Below, piece by piece: positions 11,732 through 24,943 of a stretch of DNA of 64,000 nt. How positions within the stretch are numbered: position 1 is the stretch's first letter; each line of letters starts with the position of its first letter. Below the pieces are notes generated by a model. That model was not told the origin of the DNA. It saw only the letters and a list, made by a program, of their open reading frames with translations, and ran no database searches. Location: positions 14,702,501 to 14,766,500 of the forward strand of contig NC_092323.1 in assembly GCF_036785885.1 (NCBI RefSeq), written 5' to 3'. The translations under genes and the position numbers were made by a program. This stretch comes from Coffea arabica (lineage: Eukaryota; Streptophyta; Magnoliopsida; Gentianales; Rubiaceae).

Positions 11732-14700
11732 TCATCTGTTGTCCTCTTCAAGTATACTCGGGTGTGCTTTCCAAAAGCTTTTTTCAATTATATTGCAGTG
11801 TTCAACAACAATTTTCTTGCGAAACTTCTCAACCACTTCGTCATTGCTCAGTAAGGTCTTACTCTCCTGCACATCCAGTACAAAATATAAATAAATAAAT
11901 ACATACATAATGATACAGACAAAGGAAATTATCTAATAATCAATACAACTAAAAATTTATCTTTGTCAAGGCACCAAGAAAGTTCATACTAATGGTCAGT
12001 CTAAAGCATGTCAACAAAGTACTTTATCTGGTTAAAAATCACAGGAATACAGACAAATGTATGCACAGAGAGAGAGAGAGAGAGACCTTGTCCCAGAAGA
12101 CAGAGGACCCCTGGCGGAACATGGTTGGTAATGTGTTGTAATCAATGCCAAATTGGCAGCTGAGCAGCCCATTTTTCTCTTGAGTTTGAGTACCCTGGAT
12201 ATTAAAAGCATTTGTATGAAAAGTGACGAAGTACAATTATACACATAACGTCTTATCTAAACCAATAAAACATGAGTAGTTGAAATATATTATTTGGTAG
12301 TTGCTTGATACTGATGGAAATTGCAACTAGCAACAGTTCCTAATCACTGGATTTTATCTTTTCCTGCTCTTCCACGCTTGTTTCATTTTAGTCTTTTCTA
12401 TCTTTTGCTCTCCATTCTCTCAACTGGCAGCAGTGGGTCGAGTGGTTGCACAGGAATGAGTTAGTTCATCATGTTTGTTTTAACTAACATGAATATAGCA
12501 ACATTGTTCCATGGGAGAGAGTTGCCATTATTTCTTCTATAAGATTTCTTCACTCTGAGCCACATTTATTAAACATGAACAAAATTCCACTTCAAATATA
12601 TCCCTAGATCAAATCAGTCAAATCAGACCTGAATGCAATAAGGTTTAGTGTAGCCTATAATATTTCCTTCCAGCATTTTGGCATTCCAATTAATGTTCCA
12701 TTTTGAAACTTTATTTCTGTGCCATGCATGAGGTCTTGTCAATTTTCTCCACTCCTGCGTGGAGACCAATTTCCACCGTTAAACAAATTATAAAAAGCTA
12801 GAACCCAACTGGTTTTAACCCAACAAGTATAAGCAACCAATGGACAAAAATTTAACTAAGTGCTGGCACGAGATAGCCTTGAGACTCATGAACATGCCTA
12901 AAAGCACTCACTGACGTCCATGGATACATAAGATTAAAATTCCAGTAACTCTGATCTTGGCATGCCAACTTAGAATTGATAAGAACAAAAAAGCATGATG
13001 CCAAAGCAATGGAAAAGGCAAAGGAACAAACTTAAGGATGCAGAAAGCAATTGAATAAGACAGATGCCAATAAGTCAGCTTTCGCCCAAAGAATCACATT
13101 TTGTAACAGATAACAAATTTTCAAAAGCTCAATACCTTTAAACAGTTTTGGGCTTCACTTTTGCTCTTGCCAGACTTGACAAGCATCCAAAAGCAAGTGT
13201 TATACTGATTATTGATGTGGCCTGCAAGACATCAATGGGGATGACTAATAGCCTTTGTAAGCATTTCGGATACAATAATGAAAAATCTCTTTACAAGACA
13301 CACTCGATTACTTTACTGCTTTCTGGATAAGCAGAACGACCTTACATATTCTTAACTTTCAGAAGAATTAGAAGAGAAAAACACTCACAATCAACTTGTC
13401 TCCATGCCAGATAATCTTGAAGGATGTCGATGGATGGATAACAAACAGCTCGTCCATCAAAATATGGTGGGTATTTCATTTCTTTTTGTGCAAAGTACAA
13501 CTTCCATTTCATAACATACACTGAAGAGAAGAAAGATACAATTGCAGACACTATTTCACTGCAAAGTAGTTACAAGAGAAGTCAACATCTAAGAAGCTCA
13601 AATCGATACACTGCAAAAAAATTAAATAACAACATTAATTCCTGCCACACAATTATGGTGGAGGTCGCCGAACAAGGACCTTGAACCGTTCTAAAATTTT
13701 ACTACTAGTTTGTTTGGGCCATCTAGCTAATAAAATAGGTTAGAATTTTCTCTAATTATAGAATAAGAAGCGCCCTGAACCCTTTTTCCTTTCAGGACCC
13801 AAATAGAATTTAAAAAATGTTTTAAAAAAAAAAAGGAATACATATCTTCTCTATCCATGCCAAGTCCCTTCAGGGCCTAGTTCGCTTATTCATAGCGGAT
13901 TTGAAACCAACTACACCATCAGCAAGAAATCAAATATATTTAAGCACAGAAAACTATAGCTTTCCGAAGATCAGCACAAATCAACTTCAAAAATGGCGTT
14001 CCAAGTTATCACCCACCAGGGATCATCACATCAGATTAGCTTACCTCAACCACCAATCTGAGGAAAGGCAGGAAGAATTTGCATGAATTGGGATCATTGC
14101 ATGTAAAGACCATAGAACTGACACGAAAAATTTATCAACTGAGTATGGGAGAGATACCTTGCATGCCTTTCATAGAAGCACGAGTTCTTCTTTAGAACAA
14201 AGCTGTCACAAAGTCATAATTTAAAATATCAAAAAATGGCAAAGTCTAGATCAGCAAATAGAACAGCTAGGAGCAAATTAGTACCTGTACTCATCACTCA
14301 CCCCATAAGAGAAGACAACATCATTAAACTCCTCCACCACAGCCACTGCACATGAATTCATAAGATTCAGGGCATGCTCATCATTTGGCTTCTCAAATTC
14401 ATGAACTTCGGAAAATCTATAATGAAAGCAGAAAAAGGAAGCTATAGGTTACTTGAAAATAACCTTCATGCACTAAAAGCTCATAGCCAGGCTACCATTT
14501 AAAATGACAATAACCTGCAAAATAAAAATAAGGCAACCCCTAGGGAACAAGGTTCATTCCTAATTTCCCGGAAACATCTTAATCATTCTGAATATACCAT
14601 CGCATCTTAATAAATACATCTTTTAATTTATCGAGAACTAAATACCATACACTTGAAGTGATAATATTCTGATACCACCAGATGGTAAGAGTGATTGGGC

Positions 14701-17700
14701 CTTGGCTGCCCATGAAAGATCAGCCGACTTGGGCCCCGATCAGGCCAATAAAAATGAAATAAAGGATAATGGAAGTGAAAAGCAACAGGAGACTTAGCCC
14801 CGAAAGAGTTGACAGGAGATTATTTTATCAGTGCTCTAACAGATTGTTCTGCTTCTGATTCCTTGCTCTCTAATCACCCTAAGAGAACATTCCAGAAATT
14901 TAAATAGAAAAAACTCTCCATCTCTCAGAAAAATTACAAACTCTCTGTTCAAGAAATCCGTTTAAGCAAGTCTTAGCCATTACAGAAACAGAGATTTTGA
15001 AAAGCTGAGAAGGGGATTATTGAGTGAGTTAGATGCAAATAGTTCTGTCAACAAAAAATTCAAAAGGAAGCCTTAAGTAGTAGTTTTGCTGATATGCCTT
15101 TCATAGACTTGTGCTATGTTGTTTTTCAACTTAGTTGCTGGGTATTCCCCATGTACTTCATGTTCTCTCCCTTGCCCAAAAAAAATTTTACCCTTTAAGC
15201 TAAAAAGCAACACTGTTTTGTCATAATAAACTTCTAACACCAATGCAACATGAGTCAGAACAATACATAACAGCGGAGGAACTTTCCACACCAGGGAAAG
15301 GAAAAAAAAAATTACCAATCTCTGGAGGTTATACAGTCAGTCAGATGCTTTCATGAAAAAATGCCTACAATCATGTGTATCATTCAGAAGGAGAAAGCAA
15401 AATGAGTCTGGTGGACATTAGCATTTATCACATTTGAGGAAATGCACATAAACAATAAGTCCCACATCTTCAAGGGGATGGAAACTCAAAAAAAAGCTGT
15501 GCTTATCCAGTTCAAGCAACAAAGCATAAACAAAATAGCAGATACCTATGAAAATGGCAACCGTCAACACGAATGACAATCCAAGTAGATGGCATCAAAT
15601 TATTCTCAAATTGGAATGATTTGATATACTCAGGATTGATTTTGCTAATGTCCCCTTCGAAATGCCCCAGCTCCTTACAAAGACATGGATGCACATTCCA
15701 GAAGCTTCTTCCTGCTACATTTTCTGAATGAGTTAGTGTTATCTTCTTCCTCAATCTTTTTACAGGAGCACCATTTTCCTTGTACTTCACAATATCCTCA
15801 ACCTGCCAATCAAGTGGCACTTGGCTAAAAAGTCAAATATAAAAGATTTTTGACCTAACAACGGCAGTCGTAAAAAATTTCAGGTGCAAGAAGGAATGTG
15901 GGAAGGGAGGAACTGTGCACTAACGCAAGTGGCAAGGGGGAAAAGATGTTGAAGAAGTGGGATGAATAGAGAGTTAGAAGGTGGCCTAGGGATACCTCTG
16001 TCTTAAAAGCACATGATCCTTGACGAAAAATACTAGGAAGATCCTTGTAGTTAACTCCAAACTGTTGAAAAAGTATCTCGTTTTTCTCCTGTTTTTGAGT
16101 TCCCTGAAGAATACCAATAAAATAAAAAGGAATTAAACTGCTTCTACACCCACTTCTTCACCATAGAATGAAAGAAACACACACATGGCATTACGTGTGT
16201 TAGCAGGGAAAAAGAATCTTTTTAGATTGGAGAAAAATGAGGCTCACTCATTCTGTCCTCAGGTCTTACAGGTAAAGATATGACTTATAATGCACAATGT
16301 AAAAGGATAATCTGTTGTTTTCAGCCTAATCTTGCGGTTCCTTTGAACTTGTATGCATTCTTAATTTCCATAGACACTCTTTGCTTGCTAGGAAATCAAT
16401 CCAATACTTTCCCATATAAGAATATTAGGATATTCTACTTAAGTCAGTCGGGTGAATACAACTATTAACAGTTTGAAGTTACAAGTTAAAGCTAAAATGC
16501 CGTATGGAAAATCATACAGTGAAAATGATATTCGAAGTAAGAGGTAAAAAGAAGGGATAAGCAGAAGGAAAACATCACAACTTCAATACTACATTTGGTT
16601 GCTTCATCTTGACAACAGTAGAACATCAAATTACACAAACATGTTTTATCACAAAGAAAATAGTTATGAATATATAATACTCCCCAGCCAAATATCAGTA
16701 TCTACTGGTATATAAATTTGGTAATTATATTGATGCAAGATAAGTTTAGATATTCATCATGCTAGTGAATTAACAGGAATTAGAAAATGCTATCCATTAA
16801 TTACTAGAGAGAGGCTCCATACCCTTATCAACTTTTAATTTTCTCAGACAACTACTATTTGATTATTAGTCCACCACAAACAATGCTTAGGTAGAAATTT
16901 TAAATAAAAGGATAATAGATAGAAAAATTCACTACAAGAATTAGCTCATAACCAGGAATCTCCCACCCGCAACTTAAATGACCAAATATCAAACCAAACA
17001 TGCAGAATCTATCTGAAGGATTTAATACATAAGACTTAATAATGAAAAGTAAATAAAAGTAATCAACACAAATTATTTTTTCTTTTTCATAATTTTGTGC
17101 CACCACCTCCAACATTTCCTTTGCTTCCTTTTGAGACTTTCCGCATCCAATCAGCTTCCAGAAACAAGTATTAAATAGGTTTTCTAAATGACCTGCAAGA
17201 AAATTGTCATAGTGGCAATTAGTTACCAAAAGCCCTTTCCAGGTGTCAGAAGATTTACTATTTATGCAATGTCTGACACCAGTTACATAGAAATGCAGTC
17301 AGACATACAATAATTGTTTCAAAAAAAATTAGCACTTTAACTTACAAGCCCTTTGTCTCCACAAGATATATGTTTGAAGAACTTCCATTGTTGCACAGCA
17401 GATAACTCGTGATTTGAATGAAGGATGGAACATCAAATCCTTCTGAAGAGAGAATTCCTTCCATTTGGTGACGTAAACAGATGTGAAGAAAGATACAACA
17501 AGGGAATTTATTTTGCTGCAAGGCCACAAAGTGAGCTAACAATGAATGGTTTCACCGTGGAGAAACATTACATAAATTTCGTTTTGCATCTCTACAAGAC
17601 AATTTACATGGCCAGAACAATGAACAAAAACCTACGTATGCCAGTTCTATAGTAGCAGTGTAGCCAGACATGACTAAGGCCATTTAAGCTGGTCAGGCTA

Positions 17701-19118
17701 CATTTCTAGATGGATCCGATCTTCATGAGGCTCTCAATTCCATATATGCATTTTATTATAGCTCTTTTCTTCATCACAAATAGATCACCTATTCTAAAAA
17801 CATCTTACGAACTTTAGAGGTTAGAAAAGCATAGGCATTTTAATTCACATCCCATATTTAGCATTTTGCTTCTGGCATGAACTGGATATTCTCTATTATC
17901 TTCTTTATTTATGCATGTTAATATCTCTTGAACCTCCAAATACGCTAACTTTCATACAAGAACATAAAGAGATCATCAAACAAATCAAAAAATGCAAATA
18001 AAGAAATTTAGGTGATTGAGAGGCTACATGCGTTCATACCTGGCTCGCCTCTGGTAAAATTTGGTGTCTTTCTTGAATATGAAACTGCAAAAGAGGAAAG
18101 TAAAGTATAAAAGAGCCCAACCAATAGCAAGAGAAGAGAAACCAACTGGAAAATGGAGATGATGTACCTGTATTCATCACTAAATCCATATGCAAAGATT
18201 ATATCTGGAAACTCCTCCAGAACCGCAAATGCACAGGCATTCATCAAATTCAGAGCTCTCTCATCATTTGGTTTTTCAAACTCATGCACTTCAGAAAATC
18301 TGATAAAAGCTTCGAGACTCAATCATTTAAGAGCCAAAAGATTAAAGAGGAAAAGAAAGCATTGGGCCTGTTCTCAATTACCTAATTTTTGTGAAAGATC
18401 AAAATTAGAATTGAAAAGGCAGGTATGCTATAGTGTCTGATTACCATGAAAAAAGCCAAAAGCTGAAAGCAAACGCAGTTCAGAACATGACATAACAAAT
18501 CTTACAAAATCAGAAGCTAAAAGCAGGTCGAATGATGCAATTGAGAACAGGCCAATCAAATTCAAGGAGTACTAACACCCTTACACAAACAAAAACCTGT
18601 GATTTTATGCCTATGCATGCTAACATAGACATTTTTAGTCCCATGATAAATGTTGATCTATTGTGATCACTCAGATCGTTAAAAAGAAAAAAAAAACTCT
18701 CACCATTAACCATGCCTAATCAGAGTTTAGACACGTTGCATCTAGAAAATGTTCAGAATGTCTGAAAATGCTAATCTTTTCCAGACACCGAAGTTGCAAA
18801 AAATCAGTAACCTCTTGCTGTGAGCAGATCCATTGTCAATTTTTTTTTGGGGCACTGTCAGCAGATCTTATACACACCTATTCCATGCAAGAGCAAGCTT
18901 GTTCACCTCAACGGTAAGCTAACCACATCCACTTGCATAATTGGTACTACAAACATTTACGCCAGAAACTAACACGTATATGTGATGAATAAAGTAGTGG
19001 GGTGAGAATTTTACCGGTTAAAATCACGGCCATCCACTCGGACAACAATGATGTTTGGAAGCATGATTTCATCTTGAACTTCAAATGACTTCACATACTC
19101 ATACTTGCTATTCGCCAT
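11732..19118 (-). CDS. THG1: tRNA-His guanylyltransferase, two tandem Thg1 domains
   Basis: Adds the extra G(-1) to tRNA-His, the identity mark for histidyl-tRNA synthetase. I read 13 exons on the minus strand: 19015-19118, 18168-18299, 18040-18084, 17346-17515, 17107-17192, 15996-16103, 15546-15802, 14285-14416, 14158-14202, 13389-13558, 13136-13221, 12087-12194, 11732-11866. All introns are GT-AG and phases agree; the sum is 1578 nt, 525 residues plus stop (plant homologues are about 570). Each half has VRVDG, FSEVHEFEKPNDE and SDEYR (metal-binding Asp residues) and an NTCFW segment. The second half keeps DCHINNQYNTCFW; the first reads ACHLENLFNTCFW, so it departs from the HINN consensus. 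Exons 2-6 and 8-12 have identical lengths (132, 45, 170, 86, 108), showing that the duplication copied an intron-bearing gene. Confidence 0.93.
12066..12085 (-). repeat. (CT)n microsatellite abutting a THG1 splice donor
   Basis: On the minus strand exon 12 ends ACAAG|GTCTCTCTCTCT, so the dinucleotide run starts at intron position +3. The donor is weak (GTCTCT rather than GTAAGT), but no better site keeps the frame. Confidence 0.75.
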
Positions 19119-20692
19119 ATGAACTCACTTGGGTTCAAGGTAATTGTATAGTTTCCTTCGTTTTTTAATCAATTCAGAACAGATATTCTTCTCTTTCGGA
19201 ACAATTCATAAACACCTGGTGGGCAATGCTCAATCCTCCTCCTTCCCCCTCCCCAGGCTGTCTTTATTGAGAAACCAGGCAAGCCGTTAGAAGGTGGTTC
19301 GCTGAACTGTGTATCCTGCTCGTGGTGTGCAGCAGTGGTCTTGTGTAGGGTGACCGAGGAGTGCGGAAGCGAGAGGCTGCCGGAAATCGGCAGCAGTTCA
19401 GGGTAATCGGCAATTTTGTGTGATGAAAGGGATGGTTTTAAGAGGGTTTTCGATTATATTAGTTAGTATTTAGTTATTACCTTAAACGTATAATTTACAA
19501 ATGTGTAAAATAAAATAAACTAAAATAATATTGACTTTTTCTTTTTTCATTTGGGAGGGATCAGATTTAATTGGGAGGGAGATTTGAACCGAAAACTCAA
19601 CCTTAGTTACTGACCAAAGCTTTCTGAACAAAATAATTTGCTTTTTGTCAATGAATAATTTTAATTCATAATTATATTTTGTGACTCATTCATTTTAAAA
19701 GAAAATAAATTTTGTATTCTCAAATTTCACATTTCGAGATTGTCGATTATATGCCTATACTGTTATTGGTATATAGCTTAAAGTTGCCATTAATTACAAT
19801 TTTCACTTAATAATTCATTTGATATGATATTTGTTTCCTATTTTATGCATATCTTGCCTTCGGAAAATGCAAAATAATGAAATATCAAGAAATTAAAATA
19901 ACACTCATTTAGATTTTTTCAAAATAATCATCATGGTTTTCAATCAAAACATGACATGTGTGTATTTAATTACCTATATGCAAACTTCCACTACAAGAAC
20001 TATATTTACTAGAAAATGAAAAATGGAATAATATGGAGAAGGTTAAAACAGGGTATTTCTTTTAAAGGCTAATAACAAATACTATGAAGTATCTTTTAGC
20101 CAAAAAGAGGGAAAGAAAATAAATAAATAAATAAATAAAAGTAAAGTATTACAAAAGCTCAGCAGAAGCAATAGGAACTTGGATTTTTTTTTTCAAACTA
20201 AAAAATATATATATATTTTTTTAAATAAGATAGTCATTTAACTAGCCTTTTTAAAAAAAAAAAAAAATTCCATCATTAGAAGTATTTCCTTAGCATGCTA
20301 ATAGCACCAGAAAGACAATTGACTAGATACTCATATAGGTTTTTTTTTTTCCAAAAAAATATCTAGAAATCAAGAACTCCTAGATATTCCTAAGAATTGC
20401 AATTTACACAATATCTGGCGCCTAAATTTAGTAGCTCTTTATTGATGGTCTATATCTTGCGTTAACCATAAATTTCTACTCAAAACCATCAAGAACCTGT
20501 GAAATTACTCATTTTCCAGCCTGCATAGCCCTTCATTTCTTGCTAATTTCACGGTGTTACATTAGTTTACCTCCTCTCCCCACAATGCAGACACATTTTC
20601 TCCAACTTTCACCTATGCAGCTTGCTTTTCTATATCTGTCGCCTATGCATCTTTAACTGCAAATTTTTCTTGAACCATCATCATCATAAAAA
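19119..20692. other. Intergenic region between divergent THG1 and GH17 genes
   Basis: The left ~330 bases, less AT-rich, should hold the THG1 leader and promoter (-). The rest is AT-rich with a (TAAA)n microsatellite near 20118-20140 and several A/T runs; the last ~150 bases, with two CCTATGCA repeats, should hold the GH17 promoter (+). No TATA box stands out. Confidence 0.4.
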
Positions 20693-22317
20693 ATGGCCCA
20701 TATGGCATTAGCCAGAGCCCTGGGATGGGCCATTTTTGTGCTCCTGGTGACGGCAAATTTCGCCGAGTGCATCGGCGTGAACTGGGGTACTCAAGCAGCA
20801 CAGCCTTTGGATCCTAGCATCGTGGTTCAAATGCTTCAAGACAACAAGATTCACAAGGTTAAATTGTTTGATTCAGATCATTGGACTGTGAAATTCTTTG
20901 CAGGGACTGGCATTGAAGTCATGCTTGGCATCCCTAATGACCAGTTGTCTAAGCTTTCTCATTACCGTAATGCCAAAGATTGGGTGAAACAAAATGTTTC
21001 CACACATATATATGATGGAGGTGTTGATATCAAGTGAGAAGCTTGCAAGCCTTTTTATTTACACCTTCTTGTACGTGCATTTTCGTTCTCATGTACATAG
21101 TTACCTCTTGTAAAATCTTATTGCATTAGTTCAAAATACGTAAGATTTAGTCGAAACCGTGATGCGTGTAGAAATTTGTTTTAATCCTTTTCATGGTTTT
21201 CATGAATCTATGCTACAGGCATGTTGCTGTTGGCAATGAGCCATTCTTGAAGAGCTACAATGGTTCCTTTACACACACCGTTTTTCCAGCATTAAAGAAT
21301 GTTCAAAGGGCTCTTGATGAAGCTGGACTTGCAGACAAAATCAAAGCAACCATCCCACAAAATGCAGATGTCTATGACTCTGGTTCAGGGGGTCCATCAG
21401 AAGGAAATTTCCGCTCAGACGTTAGAGGTCTTATGATCGAAATAGTCAATTTTCTCAAGGAGAACAAATCCCCGTTTATTGTGAACATCTACCCCTTTCT
21501 CAGCTTGTATCAAAATCCAGATTTCCCCATTGGATTCGCCTTTTTTGATGGTAACGCGCAACCCATCAGGGACCACAATGTCCAATATACCAACATGTTT
21601 GATGCAAATCTAGACACACTGGTATCGTCCTTGAGAAAAGCTGGGGCTCCTAATTTGGAGATAATTGTGGGAGAGATTGGTTGGCCTACAGATGGAGACG
21701 TTTATGGGAATGCCACTATGGCTCAAAAATTTTATGACGGCCTTTTCAAGAAAATGGTAGCTTCCAAGAAAGGAAGTCCGCTGCATCCAGAACCTGTGGA
21801 GGTCTATCTTTTCAGTCTAACAGATGAGAATCTGAAAAGCATTGATCCAGGTTATTTTGAGAGGCACTGGGGGATTTTTCGCTACGATGGACAGCCTAAG
21901 TTTGCATTGGATTTTAGTGGCCAAGGGAACAACAAAATGCCGATTGGGGCAAAAAACGTTCACTACTATCCTGCACAATGGTGTGTGTTTGCCGGTGCAA
22001 AAGACATGAATATGGTCATACCTAATCTAGAATATGCGTGTCAGCGAAGTGATTGCTCAACCATGATAGCTGGAGGATCCTGTAGTAAATTGGACAAGAA
22101 TAAGCAGGTATCTTATGCGTTCAACATGTATTTTCAGATAAACAACCAAGACGTTGAAGCCTGTAATTTTCAAGGTATGGCCAAAATTATCGAAGGAAAT
22201 GCCTCAACATCAGAATGTCTCTTCCCAATAGCAATTGAGAGTGCTGGAGGAAGACTCGAGAATGGGATAGGAGTGAGCATTCTTGTTGCAATTCTGATCT
22301 CCCTTGTATTTTTCTAG
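20693..22317 (+). CDS. Glucan endo-1,3-beta-glucosidase, GH17 + X8 (CBM43), catalytically complete
   Basis: Two exons, 20693-21033 and 21219-22317, intron 21034-21218 (AA|GTGAGA...CTACAG|G); 479 residues. N-terminal signal peptide (residues ~1-26, ending NFAECIG), then GH17 domain starting GVNWGT, then an X8 domain (WCVFAGAKD...YACQRSDCSTM...GGSC...YAFNMYFQ) with six-Cys spacing, and a C-terminal hydrophobic tail (VSILVAILISLVFF) after small residues, which suggests a GPI anchor. It resembles the plant glucan endo-1,3-beta-glucosidase 8 group, which acts on callose in the wall. The active-site set is present: acid/base Glu121 in AVGNEPF, nucleophile Glu266 in VGEIGWPTDG, Glu317 in TDEN and Glu328 in FERHWGIF. 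It is the reference for the altered array at 30-50 kb. Confidence 0.93.
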
Positions 22318-22973
22318 GATATACAATTCTGTTTCCTGGATCGGCATATTCTGTAATTCCAACACTGGATTTCAATATATTAGGTAGGTAGAACCCCAGA
22401 TTGGCAAAAAGCTCTCAAAGAATAGCTGACAACCTTACAACCATCCTAAATAATATTGTAGAGACACCCCAAGATCATCTTATAAAGCAGAATTAAGTCT
22501 AGAAGAACTTTCTAACTCATGCATCCTAAAAGAGATGAGTTGGGAGCTTTACTCTTCATTAATTAGCTTTATCTTTCTCCGCAGATATTTGTTTTGTATG
22601 TTGTTCATGAGTAATCATGATTCAGTTCATGAAAAGCTATTAATTATTTAGACAACAACCTATTTCAAGAACAGAAAGAAGATGAGGACCAAGGTGCAAT
22701 TAGAAATCAATGGTAGGTGGATTCTGAAAGAAGGGAATAAAAGATAGTTTGATAGGCGAAGGGAGGGATACAACTTCACTGTCAACAATATCAATTGCTT
22801 GGAGTTTTACTTAATAACTGTCTTATTTTTTTTCCTTCATTATTTAGAGAGTTTCTTAGAAAGTTTAGTCAAAATAAACTTTGGGAATTCTAATCTGAGT
22901 TTTCTGATCGATCTAACGTAGCTCAATCTCGTTAGGAGTTAGCTCAATCTTGTTGGGAGTTGGTTTAACTTTA
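22318..22973. other. 3' UTR and spacer after the GH17 gene
   Basis: Non-coding. Near 22920-22965 the phrase GTTAGGAGTTAGCTCAATCT is present as a short direct repeat with small changes. Nothing else seen. Confidence 0.4.
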
Positions 22974-23678
22974 GGGTAAATTATCTTTTACCCCCTGTGA
23001 TTTGCTACTTTACAACGTAATCCCTATAGTTTAAAATCTATATATATAATCCCCTTGTAGTTTGGGTCAATGTGTCACGGTTAGTTTTTGCGTTAAAACT
23101 AACAATCAATAGTAAAAAGTCCAAGTCAAACAAATAAATTGACAAATTTACCACTTCATTATTTCTTTTTTTTTTGCCCCAAACATAAAAAAGAAGAAAT
23201 TGAAATAAAAAATAGATAAATAAGAACTGGAAACTACTAATTAAAGATTTGGTTTACAAACTTATAATGATATTTATAGTAAAAAAAAAAGATTTGATAT
23301 TTTTTGTTTTATATTTCCCTTCTATCTTTTTTGTTTCTTATTTATTTATTTTATTTCCCTTCCATCTCTTTTTGTATTTGGAGAAAATTAATATTTTGCA
23401 GGCCAAAGTATAGGTTTTTAAAATCATCTCTTCTCTTCCCAACAAAAAGAGAGAGAGAGAGAAAGAAAAGAAAACATAAAAAAGGAAAAAGTAGTAATTT
23501 ATTAATTTGACTTTGACTTTTTACTCTTGGCTGTTAATTTTAACAGAAAAACTAACGGTGAGACTGTAATTCAAATCATGAAGAGGTTATATATAGATTT
23601 TTAAACTATACGCTACATATATATATATAGGTTTTTAAACTATACGCTTCTACGTAGCAAAGCACCAACGTACAGGAG
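22974..23678. mobile_element. Mutator-like non-autonomous element with one altered end
   Basis: The left arm runs GGGTAAATTATCTTTTACCCCC, then TTTGCTAC..TATAGTTTAAAATCTATATATATA..GTTAGTTTTTGCGTTAAAAC. The right arm carries the inverse of the inner part (about 23500-23660), including the TAACAG..GGTTTTTAAACTATACG segments, but not the inverse of the first ~27 bases. A 9-bp TTAACTTTA nevertheless stands at both edges (22965-22973 and 23679-23687), consistent with a target duplication. No coding capacity. Confidence 0.6.
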
Positions 23679-23989
23679 TTAACTTTATCAAGCAACCTTC
23701 TTTAAAGCGAGTAAGATCTATGGCCTGATGAAGTTATACAGCTTCTGCGCCATAAACTTTTTGTTTACATATAGATATACTACAAAAAGTATCTGAATAA
23801 GCGAAATAGAAAAGTATCATTAATAGCTAATTGTAGATGTTGTAATACATCAACAGCTTCAAGTTATATTTCCTGAGAATGCAGCCTTGAATGGGGTACG
23901 TAGAGTCCTAACAGATGCATAGCTTTGTGACATAAAAATATGTAGTTTTTTGCTAGGGAATTTTTCTTTTTTAATCCTATGTCAAGAAA

Positions 23990-24262
23990 TCAGACAAAAT
24001 ATTTTTCTATTCATATCTTGGCAGCCTTGTACATGTTAGCTATCCTCAAAGCTTCATTAGGCCGTTGTTATAGTCAGTCCAATGTCACTGAGCCAAAAAG
24101 CTCCATTGAGCCAAAAAGCTTCACATTTTTATGCCATTTTGCAGCTTCATATCATCCACCATGGATGCGTGTGGCCATCCTTCCCCAAGTGATACCTACA
24201 TTACATATTGCAAACTGTATTCCAAACAAAAGAAATGAACAAGACCATACCAAAAATATGGC
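23990..24262 (-). pseudogene. Decayed GH17 first exon (relic of the array family)
   Basis: The minus strand reads VGITWGRMATRI in one frame, matching YLGMNWGRLATQRMI of the tandem genes. The DNA also aligns piecewise with their first exon: CAGTCCAATGTCA..., GAAAAGCTT-like segments, TTTTGCA, then CCACCATGGATG and CCTTCCCCAA.TGATACCTA, in the same order and orientation. Reading frames are broken and no second exon is seen nearby. It lies between the intact GH17 gene and the NLR, so the family once extended to this side. Confidence 0.7.
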
Positions 24263-24943
24263 TTGGTAAATTTTGTTGGAAAATCCACATGACAAGAACA
24301 GATTTCCCTTGTTGGGTAGAGGGTTTGGAGAATTTGAATCTAAATGCTGATTTAACCCCGCTAAGCAACTCATGGGCAATAGCAGATGAAGTTTGAATAT
24401 TGCAATCACTTTATGGTAAAAAAACTCCTTACACCTAATTAGCTGTTGTGTGTGCAATATTTGAATTGCTGAAATTCGAAAACCACGTTTGCAAATTCCT
24501 TGTCAAACTGTCCTGAATCGTAAGGCTTTTCTCATCTGCACAATAGGGGAAAAATTGGTGAGAATGCAGGGGGTTCATGCAGAATTAGTTGAAGGGACTT
24601 TGCATTTATTATCTGCTACATTTGGACGATAGTCATGCTCTCTCTGAAAAAGAATGGTTTTAGCTTTTTTGGTATATAAAAAGGAAAGGGAAAATGGCTA
24701 CTTTCATTCTTCACATTTCACCAAAATATTCTTTTTATCCCTGAATTCGTTTCTGACATTTAAAAACTGAGGCTATTACATTCTGAAATCAATTTTCAAT
24801 CTGAATCCAACCACCTAGCAACCCGGCCGCTTATAATTTTTGGGGATATAATTGGTAAATCACTTGATTAATTTAACTTGATATTCACGTGAAATTTAAT
24901 GAATTCAAAACGGAAAAACAAAAAACCATAACATAAAAAAGAA
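24263..24943. other. Spacer
   Basis: No gene seen. The start may contain degraded upstream sequence of the GH17 relic. Confidence 0.35.
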
